DNA from: a virus
Strand: one strand, 5' to 3'
Virus record (IMG/VR): IMGVR_UViG_3300032084_000521
Coordinates: 1 to 20,875 of that record
DNA: 20,875 nucleotides
The position numbers were made by a program, and so were the translations under genes. Positions 15,246-20,875 of the stretch are shown piece after piece; positions within the stretch are counted from its first letter, which is position 1; every line of letters begins with the position of its first letter. The notes under the pieces were generated by a model that saw only the letters and a program-made list of their open reading frames with translations, was not told the DNA's origin and made no database searches.

Positions 15246-17116
15246 GCAAACACCACCACTTCCTTGTAACGAGATAAGATTTCCATAGCCTCTCTGCGGA
15301 ACAGTTGAGCCTTAGAACCTAAATCGATGTTCTGAGTCCCTTCAGGTATCAACACGCTACGGTCATCACTCATCAAGAGTTCACTTGCTACAAGTTTCGT
15401 GGCCGCTTCTTCAATCGCTTTCTCAAGATAGCGCTCTCCGTAAATGTAAGACGCTTTGACCGCATTCCACTCAAAATAAGGATAAGAGTTGTTGAAGTAA
15501 ACTATTCCCATTTCATGGTCTAACCACCAGTCTTTGAGTCTTGCTTGGTCACCACCAGCATCGGAGAAAGCACCTATGTCAGATTGTAAAGCATACTGTG
15601 TAACGGTAGTACCTTTTACTCCGCTTCCTGAACTTCCTCCTATGTTTGGAATGAAACTGTTACCCCCTGACATATTACTAACTCCGGTAAAAGTAGTGCT
15701 TGTTTTTCCAGTGTACTGTGCTACACGAGTGGTGTCCCCGTTAACAATCATAATCAGACCTTGTGGTAAAAACCCATCAGTACTCGCTACCGATAAAACC
15801 GTTTGTGTTGTACTATCTGCTAATCTAGCAGTATGCAAAGCGCCTCCAACAACCGCATCATAGAAATTGACAGTGCTCGTCAAAACTATTGATGTGGCAC
15901 CAAGACTACTAACGACTCCTAGTAAATCACCATTAGATTGGTAAACCGAATCTCCAGCAGCGAATATACCACTTGGGTCTTGAACTGTATCTATGGTCGT
16001 ACCAATGTGACTCACCACCGTAAGAGAAGTGGGGTGTACACCTGTTGTAGTAGACTTGCTACTAATTTGTTTTATTGTTAGATTAGTCAAATCACTTGCC
16101 GCAATCGATACATTCTCTCCGCCATTAGTTTGACGAAGACTAGTGACTTTTAATTTACCATTGCCGTAGTCTGAATTAGCACTAGCCAATAGTTCGTTAT
16201 GAGCGGCTACGTTACTCGTGGAACCTTCTACTGTAAACGTAGGAGCGAACTCTACAGCCGCCTTGCTTACTCTGTCTTCTTTATTGATAAGGTCAGCAAG
16301 GTTTTGAGCAGCGCTTACTTTATCGAAGTCAGCCCTCCATTTTGTAGAAGCATCGCTACCTTCTTCTAACCTCACTACGCTTCCATTTGTGAGTCCAAAG
16401 TATATACTAGCAGCGGAAAGTGCAGACTCATCTACGATTTCTAATCTAGCCTCCGCACTAGCAAGTTCACGGTAACTGTCACCTTGCCACACTTCAAGTC
16501 TGAGTATCTGCTGCACGTTTCTAAACAAAAGAGGTACTGTACCTACGTAATCGGTGTAGTAACGTCGCCTGTATGGTTTGTAAGTATCGAAGTTAAGATA
16601 CTCTGCACTAACAAGATAAGGTCGCCAAGCATTGTGAGTATAGTTGTCAATCCTATCCTGTATCCTACGGATGTGCTTGTTAACAATGTCTTTGGTGACT
16701 CCTCTTTTCTTGCCATTAGTAAAGATGGTTTTGTTCTGAATCTCAGTGTTTGCGACTGTAGTATAACTTGCAAACGCATCGTTAGTACCTGCTGCACCCG
16801 AATCTAACGTGACTGGTAACTTGACATATTTAGTACCGCTAACGTCTTCGACGACAGGTGTACCAATAGTAAAAGTCTCACCAAGGGGATACAAGTCACT
16901 GAATACAAATATAGAGTCGCCACTTTCAAATCCGTGCTCTCTCAAATCTGTACCTGATATGTAGAAACCTGACGCTGAAGAATCGGCAGCAGCAAGCACA
17001 GGCTCGCCCGGAGCGATTCCCAGCAGTTCTCCCACCTTATCGCCTGTCGTGTAAACGATAGCGTCAGGGTCTACAGGTCGAGTCTCTGCTTCTCCGGGTG
17101 AAAATACTGCTGGCAT
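15242..17116 (-). CDS. Head-tail adaptor candidate with large beta-rich insertion
   Basis: A 624-residue protein starting at ATG 17116 behind GGAGGATGAGTT. The helical pieces at the two ends resemble a gp6/gp15-type connector: a helix near residues 138-160 (VTKDIVNKHIRRIQDRIDNY, followed by THNAWRP) and a C-terminal bundle from residue 563 (EKAIEEAATKLVASELL, then GSKAQLFRREAMEILSRYKE). Ordinary adaptors are about 100-200 aa. Between these helices are several hundred residues of Ser/Thr/Gly-rich beta sequence, including AAQNLADLINKEDRVSKAAV, a segment type seen in phage surface domains, and the module GDSVYQSNGDLLGVVSSLG at residues about 385-428. The role inferred is the ring between portal and tail; the insertion may project outward as a collar. 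Confidence in the gene is high, in the function moderate. Confidence 0.6.
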   Translation of the reverse strand: MPAVFSPGEAETRPVDPDAIVYTTGDKVGELLGIAPGEPVLAAADSSASGFYISGTDLREHGFESGDSIFVFSDLYPLGETFTIGTPVVEDVSGTKYVKLPVTLDSGAAGTNDAFASYTTVANTEIQNKTIFTNGKKRGVTKDIVNKHIRRIQDRIDNYTHNAWRPYLVSAEYLNFDTYKPYRRRYYTDYVGTVPLLFRNVQQILRLEVWQGDSYRELASAEARLEIVDESALSAASIYFGLTNGSVVRLEEGSDASTKWRADFDKVSAAQNLADLINKEDRVSKAAVEFAPTFTVEGSTSNVAAHNELLASANSDYGNGKLKVTSLRQTNGGENVSIAASDLTNLTIKQISSKSTTTGVHPTSLTVVSHIGTTIDTVQDPSGIFAAGDSVYQSNGDLLGVVSSLGATSIVLTSTVNFYDAVVGGALHTARLADSTTQTVLSVASTDGFLPQGLIMIVNGDTTRVAQYTGKTSTTFTGVSNMSGGNSFIPNIGGSSGSGVKGTTVTQYALQSDIGAFSDAGGDQARLKDWWLDHEMGIVYFNNSYPYFEWNAVKASYIYGERYLEKAIEEAATKLVASELLMSDDRSVLIPEGTQNIDLGSKAQLFRREAMEILSRYKEVVVFA

Positions 17117-17128
17117 AACTCATCCTCC

Positions 17129-17416
17129 TCATTCCTTTTGTCCGAGGTTAAATTCCATTTTCGTGTTACAAGTTCTACACTTGTCAACCCAGCAGAAGTA
17201 AAGCATTCCGCAATGCTTGCACCTCGTACCTGAGCCTATGTTGAGAACATCACCCGCATTCTTATTACGATTACGCTGCTTTAGCGTAACGCCCTTTAGA
17301 GGGTTTTCTTCGTCTTCAGCAACAGGTGCGTTGTAAGATTCATGGAGGCGTATGCCTCTCTTTTGCAATCTTTCTATGTCGTCCAATCCGAGGCTGCCAA
17401 AGGTATCCATGCTCAT
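17129..17416 (-). CDS. Small zinc-ribbon protein, head module
   Basis: A 95-residue basic protein beginning MSMDTF (ATG 17416; the second ATG at 17410 is also possible, since GGGATGAG overlaps the first). The C-terminal third has two CxxC knuckles, Cys66/Cys69 and Cys80/Cys83, plus a lone Cys75. This is a compact zinc-ribbon arrangement with a ten-residue loop. The middle is basic (KQRNRNKNAG), suggesting nucleic-acid contact. It lies six bases after the preceding stop and 12 bases before the adaptor candidate. It may be a minor head component, a packaging helper or a late regulator. No specific family is recognised. Confidence 0.65.
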   Translation of the reverse strand: MSMDTFGSLGLDDIERLQKRGIRLHESYNAPVAEDEENPLKGVTLKQRNRNKNAGDVLNIGSGTRCKHCGMLYFCWVDKCRTCNTKMEFNLGQKE

Positions 17417-17421
17417 CCCGT

Positions 17422-17622
17422 CTACGCTTTGTATATGATTACCAAATAAGCGTTTCCTAAGACATTTATCATTTCAAGCCCAGCAATCGTATCGGCTGTA
17501 TTAGCATCAGTTACTGCATCAAATCCTGCATCTAATGCAGTTTGTATTGCAGTAGCACCTGAAAAGTCAGCAGGTGATAGTGGACCTACCACCTTAGACT
17601 TCAAACCACCTAAACTTGCCAT
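17422..17622 (-). CDS. Small head-module protein, unknown function (66 aa)
   Basis: ATG 17622 is preceded by GAGGTGA with six-base spacing, overlapping the stop of the upstream gene by its TGA-GGTGA arrangement. The 66 residues are Ala/Gly-rich (SPADFSGATAIQTALDAGFD) and end in a hydrophobic strand, NAYLVIIYKA. No motif identifies it. Its neighbours between capsid and adaptor suggest a small virion or assembly protein. Confidence 0.6.
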   Translation of the reverse strand: MASLGGLKSKVVGPLSPADFSGATAIQTALDAGFDAVTDANTADTIAGLEMINVLGNAYLVIIYKA

Positions 17623-17633
17623 GACTGGTCACC

Positions 17634-17948
17634 TCAAGAACGGCGACCAATTGCTAAGAATGTACCAGCGACCACGTTTGCTTGGTCAGTTGCTTGGGTA
17701 ACAGTGATAGTGGTTCCACTTAAAGTGGCTACATCTAATAGTTCTATAGCGACTTCAGTATCTCCTGCGCCGTCAGCAGGGTCTACTGCCTGTGGCGTTG
17801 TTTGTGATGGGTTGACTATGAATGCGTCAACACTTGCAAGTAAACTACCTAGTGCAATTGCCTCTGTTGCTGCTCCGCCTGTGTAACTACCTGTTACTAT
17901 CATTCTATCACCGAAATATGTCGGTCTTGGGTCAATTGTTACTGCCAT
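17634..17948 (-). CDS. Small beta-rich head protein, possible decoration or capsid-associated protein
   Basis: A 104-residue protein whose ATG shares one base with the TAA of the preceding gene (TAATG), with GGAGATGA upstream inside that gene. Composition is Ala/Thr/Val-rich with alternating strands (DRMIVTGSYTGGAATEAIAL; SGTTITVTQATDQANVVAG). There are no helices beyond a short one, no Cys and no signal peptide. The style and position resemble small phage head decoration or capsid-stabilising proteins, but there is no recognised signature. Confidence 0.6.
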   Translation of the reverse strand: MAVTIDPRPTYFGDRMIVTGSYTGGAATEAIALGSLLASVDAFIVNPSQTTPQAVDPADGAGDTEVAIELLDVATLSGTTITVTQATDQANVVAGTFLAIGRRS

Positions 17949-18349
17949 TATTCTTCATCTCCTATAATTGATTCTTCAACTGCCTCTTCTGCCACTGGCT
18001 CTTCGACTGCTACTGGCTCAGGCTCAGGTGCCGGAGGATTTAGTGTTTCCTCCACAAGTCCGAGTAGTTTCGCCTTTGTAGCGTAACCACCGAAATCTAC
18101 ACCCTGTGCCTTGAGCCATGCGCTAATGTCTTTCTTTGTCCAGCCTGCGTCAGGCACTCCATCGTCTCCTCGGTCTACTGTTACCCCTGCATCGCCTTCT
18201 ACTTTGAAAGCGGTAGGGTTGGTACAGATTGCCACCCTGTGAGTGTCTAGCCATTCCTGACTAACCTCTACAGGTTGTCTCCTTTCCCAATAGCCCTCGT
18301 CAGGTCGTCTGCGATAGACAACCTTACCGATGTATGTTACCGTAGGCAA
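17948..18349 (-). CDS. Head-module protein with HeH/LEM-like domain, TTG start
   Basis: A 133-residue protein initiated at TTG 18349; GAGGTGATT sits just upstream and overlaps the TGA of the previous gene, and no better start follows nearby. Residues 67-102 match the HeH/LEM/SAP-like helix-extended-helix pattern (WTKKDISAWLKAQGVDFGG, then YATKAKLLGLVEE). This domain is frequent in small phage head-region proteins and is usually credited with DNA or protein binding. The N-terminal part contains a strand and a basic stretch (VVYRRRPDEGYWERRQPVEV). Residues 105-133 are a Pro/Glu/Val-rich, probably disordered tail. It may be a head-completion or capsid-associated protein; the exact role is unknown. 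Confidence 0.7.
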   Translation of the reverse strand: MPTVTYIGKVVYRRRPDEGYWERRQPVEVSQEWLDTHRVAICTNPTAFKVEGDAGVTVDRGDDGVPDAGWTKKDISAWLKAQGVDFGGYATKAKLLGLVEETLNPPAPEPEPVAVEEPVAEEAVEESIIGDEE

Positions 18350-18360
18350 GTTAAATCACC
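18350..18360 (-). promoter_or_regulatory. Ribosome binding site deciding a TTG start
   Basis: The coding strand reads TGAGGTGATTTAAC-TTG, where TGA is also the stop of the upstream gene. GAGGTGAT complements the usual 16S anti-Shine-Dalgarno sequence and is placed correctly for the TTG, supporting that unusual start and reinitiation coupling. Confidence 0.65.
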
Positions 18361-18777
18361 TCAGGCTAGTACTAACCACATTGTTACTCCAGCAGTAGGA
18401 GTACCTGTTACAGTGAAAGTAAGTGTGTCACCGCTAAAGGTTACCTTTGTACCTGCTGCTGCTACTTCTGTGTTTCCTAGAATAACCGCTTGAACTGTTG
18501 TTGCATCTCCGCTAACTGTCAATGTGTCGCCAGTTCCCGGTGCAGTTGTTAGTCTTCCACAAACTAGTTTCAGACCGGCTACTGCGTTACCATCAGCGTT
18601 GTTAGCGACGAATCCAGTTAGTGAGCCCGGATAAGAGCCACCACTGTTACCGTCTAACCAAGCAGTGCTGTCATTAGGTGTACCTGCGTACATATCTAGG
18701 GTCAAGTCTGCGGTAAATTCTACTGCGTCTCCTCCACCCGGAGTGTACGTAATTCCATCATGTGTTGTTGCTGCCAT
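18361..18777 (-). CDS. Small Gly/Thr-rich head protein directly after the capsid gene
   Basis: A 138-residue protein with AGGAGAG seven bases before ATG 18777, 33 bases after the capsid gene. It is almost all predicted beta, rich in Gly, Thr, Ala and Val, with strands such as VQAVILGNTEVAAAG, KVTFSGDTLTFTVTG and the terminal TAGVTMWLVLA. A single Cys near residue 73. Position immediately after the capsid gene and this composition are common for decoration/cement proteins. Like the capsid gene it has no ATA Ile codons (0 of 2), compatible with high expression. No family signature is recognised. Confidence 0.6.
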   Translation of the reverse strand: MAATTHDGITYTPGGGDAVEFTADLTLDMYAGTPNDSTAWLDGNSGGSYPGSLTGFVANNADGNAVAGLKLVCGRLTTAPGTGDTLTVSGDATTVQAVILGNTEVAAAGTKVTFSGDTLTFTVTGTPTAGVTMWLVLA

Positions 18778-18810
18778 AATAATTCTCTCCTATATTTCTC
18801 CATTAAATCC

Positions 18811-19944
18811 TCACTGTAGGTCACGGATAGAACCTTGACCTCCGAAGAATGTTGTCCAAATTTCTCCCATTGTACGGTACAGACCTTCCTGTCCTAGTCT
18901 GTTGATTGCGAATGGGTCGCCTGTTTCGATTCCCGACTCAAAGTATTGAGTTGGTTTTGCTGTACTGAAGTACATGTAATCAGTATCTAGCATGTAAATT
19001 CTGCTGATACCGTCAGAAGCCATATCCTTTGTTGGGATGATTGGTACACCGTTGTAGGTTGCGACAATGAATCCTGCCTCAACACCCGGTACACCCTTCA
19101 CACCGTTGTAAGAAGGTACTACTCTCTTTTCTTCCATGAATCTCTGCTGAGCCTGCAATAGTTGCTGGATTCTCATTAGAGTGTCATATCCTGTTAGCAT
19201 AACCTTAGGGTTACCTCCACGCTCCCAAATGAGTCTGAACAACTCATCTAGGTGGTCGAGTGATAGAGTTCTGTTAGTAGAACCGCTGTCAGCAGAGTCC
19301 TCAGCGTATGACCAAGAGTTGCCTGTAGCGTTGCGGTCAATACTGTAGATGTCTTCGTCACCAGCATTATAGTGAGTACCGGATGTCATGCTGTTGTTAC
19401 CAGTAGTTACACGGTCAAGTGACTCGAAGTCGTTACCTGCAACTGTGGTTACGTCTCTAGTTAGCATTTGGTTGATGTGCTCAGCGTGGTGCTTACCCAT
19501 CTCTTCCTTTAGGACAGAGCGAATGTCGCCTAGTCCGTCATCCTTGTCATTCAAAAAGATTGCAACCTCAGACATATCGAATGAGTGTGCGATTGTCTTT
19601 GGCTTTGCTGCAACATTTTGGAATGTAGGCTTGGTGGTTTCAGGTAGTGTACCGTTCTCTGCAATTCCGCCACCCTTTGATGTAGAAGGTTTTGCGGTTA
19701 CAACTCTCCAACCACTGCGGTCCCAAGGCTTCTTTGGTAGAATGGAGAATGCGTTGAATTCTTGGTTCAACTGACTCCAAACTTTGCGTCCGTAGATTGC
19801 TTGGTAAGTACCAGCGGTTGTGCTCAATAGTGGAGCGTCTGCCTTCAATAGTTCGCTACCAGTGTAAGAGTAACCCATTGAGTTACCTGCACCATAGTAG
19901 TAGCGCTCCATGTCGTTAACTGTTCTCATGTAATTTCTTGCCAT
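18811..19944 (-). CDS. Major capsid protein, HK97 fold
   Basis: A 377-residue protein starting at ATG 19944 with GGAGG eight bases upstream. Its order of elements matches HK97-type capsid proteins: an N-terminal arm (ERYYYGAGNSMGYSYTGSEL), VWSQLNQEFNAFSILPKKPW around residue 55-70 leading to an E-loop-like strand pair, a long P-domain spine helix (SVLKEEMGKHHAEHINQML), PKVMLTGYDTLMRIQQLLQA near residue 244, and A-domain strands with NGVPIIPTKDM near residue 300. The length is normal. There is no N-terminal delta domain, so scaffolding must come from a separate protein, presumably the gene just upstream. Codon use is specialised: of 20 Ile codons I count 12 ATC, 8 ATT and no ATA, as expected for the most abundant virion protein. 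Confidence 0.9.
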   Translation of the reverse strand: MARNYMRTVNDMERYYYGAGNSMGYSYTGSELLKADAPLLSTTAGTYQAIYGRKVWSQLNQEFNAFSILPKKPWDRSGWRVVTAKPSTSKGGGIAENGTLPETTKPTFQNVAAKPKTIAHSFDMSEVAIFLNDKDDGLGDIRSVLKEEMGKHHAEHINQMLTRDVTTVAGNDFESLDRVTTGNNSMTSGTHYNAGDEDIYSIDRNATGNSWSYAEDSADSGSTNRTLSLDHLDELFRLIWERGGNPKVMLTGYDTLMRIQQLLQAQQRFMEEKRVVPSYNGVKGVPGVEAGFIVATYNGVPIIPTKDMASDGISRIYMLDTDYMYFSTAKPTQYFESGIETGDPFAINRLGQEGLYRTMGEIWTTFFGGQGSIRDLQ

Positions 19945-19959
19945 ACTTCATTCCTCCAT

Positions 19960-20808
19960 TCAGTTGTTCCAAACACTCCCTGCTAGGCTGTGAACATCGT
20001 CCCAAGACATGTTACCTAGTTGTTCAGTAGATGGAATCTCCACTGAGGAAACAGATTTGCGTAGTTCAGTACCTGCTGCTGGTGCAGAGGCGCTGATGTT
20101 GTCAATGCGGCTGCTTAGGTCACTAAGAGCCTTTTCGATGTTAGCAAGTGGAGTTCGTGCGTCGAATGAAGCAGCCTCTCGTGCGTTTGCTTCTGCGCTC
20201 AATTCCTTTGATAGTCTGTCTGCGAAGACGTTACCAAGGTTACCCTTGAACTGCTCTTCTAGTGCAGCAGCCTTGTAAACTTCGTAAGCAGCCTCTAAGT
20301 CAGAAGCGCTAACTGCATCAGGATGTAGGTATCCCTTTGCAACTTCGCCACTGCCGCCGCTGTTAAGTTGTCCGATAGCATTAGTAGATGGTGAGCCACC
20401 TTCTTGTGCACGGCCCTTTACTTGACCTGCGAAGTAGTCTGCTCCATCGCCAATTTGCTCAGGGGTACTACCGAGGTTAGCCTTGCTGATGTTGTCAAAG
20501 TGGTTACGTGCACCTACAATGTCTACTCCCTGAGATTTCAGAGTGTTCTCCATCCAGTCCAAGTACTCACTTGTGATTACATCAGAGTATTCGCCCTTAG
20601 CCATATCATGTCCGTAAGCCGCTTCTTTGTCATCACCGTCGTTAGCCATCTTTTCACCTTTGTCTTCTTCTTTGTCTTTGTCTTTCTTCTTGCCCTCGAT
20701 GTGGTCTTTTAGGCCTTCAGAGATTTCTCCCTTTTCCATAGCATCTAGTCTGCCATTTAGCCTGTCCAACACCGTAGACAATTCGCCCAACACGTTATCT
20801 TCGTTCAT
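19960..20808 (-). CDS. Capsid scaffold-like protein
   Basis: I start this 282-residue protein at ATG 20808, which has GGAGG eight bases upstream; the in-frame TTG at 20826 would place that binding site inside the gene. An N-terminal coiled coil (LSTVLDRLNGRLDAMEKGEI) is followed by a very charged Lys/Asp/Glu region (residues about 43-60), a central helical part, and a C-terminal coiled coil (LANIEKALSDLSSRIDNISA). The protein ends in a short aromatic tail (WDDVHSLAGSVWNN), plausible as the capsid-binding tip. A highly charged helical protein just before the capsid gene is the normal place for a scaffold. None of its 11 Ile codons is ATA. Whether it is also the tail of a larger upstream frame is discussed in the findings. 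Confidence 0.65.
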   Translation of the reverse strand: MNEDNVLGELSTVLDRLNGRLDAMEKGEISEGLKDHIEGKKKDKDKEEDKGEKMANDGDDKEAAYGHDMAKGEYSDVITSEYLDWMENTLKSQGVDIVGARNHFDNISKANLGSTPEQIGDGADYFAGQVKGRAQEGGSPSTNAIGQLNSGGSGEVAKGYLHPDAVSASDLEAAYEVYKAAALEEQFKGNLGNVFADRLSKELSAEANAREAASFDARTPLANIEKALSDLSSRIDNISASAPAAGTELRKSVSSVEIPSTEQLGNMSWDDVHSLAGSVWNN

Positions 20809-20875
20809 TGTTGTATCCTCCTTCAATATACGGAATGTCGCCTCCGGGTTAATACCTTTTTCACAGATGGTAACT
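20809..20875 (-). other. Window-edge coding remnant upstream of scaffold gene
   Basis: Two frames are open here. One is in frame with the scaffold gene and reads through from the window edge (residues TICEKGINPEATFRIL before the scaffold start), as expected if the scaffold is nested at the 3' end of a protease-scaffold gene. The other ends in TGA at about 20825-20823, just before the scaffold binding site, with a basic C-terminus (KKVLTRRRHSVY). The edge leaves too little sequence to choose. Confidence 0.4.
20815..20822 (-). promoter_or_regulatory. Strong ribosome binding site of scaffold gene
   Basis: The coding strand reads AAGGAGGATACAACA-ATG, a full GGAGG core eight bases before ATG 20808. 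It decides this start over the TTG that overlaps it. Confidence 0.8.

Noticed and set aside
434-15863. Many plus-strand open frames of 60-130 codons (for example 434-826, 8634-8978, 15534-15863)
   Set aside because: They lie opposite well-supported minus-strand genes, lack binding sites and have low-complexity Ser/Leu/Pro shadow composition.
16543-16797. A minus-strand 84 aa open frame
   Set aside because: It is an alternative frame within the adaptor candidate with no binding site and no coupling to a neighbour.
20809-20826. TTG start adding six residues to the scaffold
   Set aside because: It overlaps the GGAGG that serves ATG 20808.
20809-20875. Promoter at the right edge
   Set aside because: The bases look coding and no TATA/BRE or -35/-10 pair is visible; the operon probably starts outside the window.

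Overview
The window is a late structural operon of a tailed virus (Caudoviricetes, HK97-type capsid). All 16 open frames I accept lie on the minus strand, so transcription runs from position 20875 toward position 1. Genes are packed with 1-26 nt overlaps or gaps under about 35 nt, most with GGAGG or GAGGTGA-type ribosome binding sites. No stretch over 300 bases lacks a gene. I saw no tRNA, rRNA, CRISPR array, insertion sequence, terminator or credible plus-strand gene. The host is not proven. The virus resembles uncultivated marine viruses, and the downstream genes favour ATA for Ile and AGA/AGG for Arg. With GGTGA-type binding sites this is compatible with an archaeal host, but the sequence does not settle archaeon versus bacterium.

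Layout in transcription order. Head module (20808-17129): scaffold-like protein, HK97-fold major capsid protein, a small Gly/Thr-rich head protein, a HeH/LEM-like protein with a TTG start, two very small proteins and a zinc-ribbon protein. Connector module (17116-14772): an oversized head-tail adaptor candidate (624 aa) and a tail-terminator/completion candidate. Tail module (14775-11478): an oversized tail tube protein (695 aa), a Glu-rich 73 aa protein, a tail assembly chaperone pair in two frames that looks like a -1 programmed frameshift, and a very short (about 159 aa) tape-measure candidate. Tail-tip and adhesion module (11476-1): two tandem paralogous tail-tip proteins (847 and 664 aa), the first carrying a LamG/lectin-like insertion, then a giant frame of at least 2309 codons that begins with another LamG-like domain and runs off the left edge without a stop.

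How they fit together: scaffold and capsid protein build the shell, the adaptor and completion proteins join head and tail, the chaperone pair loads the tape measure so the tube protein can polymerise, and the paralogous tip proteins plus the giant protein would form the distal host-recognition apparatus. The most unusual combination is a miniature tape measure beside inflated, beta-rich, lectin-bearing tail proteins. This predicts a very short tail with an elaborate adhesive tip. A second notable pattern is codon use: the capsid protein and scaffold contain no ATA Ile codons (0 of 20 and 0 of 11 by hand count), whereas ATA dominates the tail-tip genes.

All functional calls come from reading motifs and gene order by eye. 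No database search was possible.
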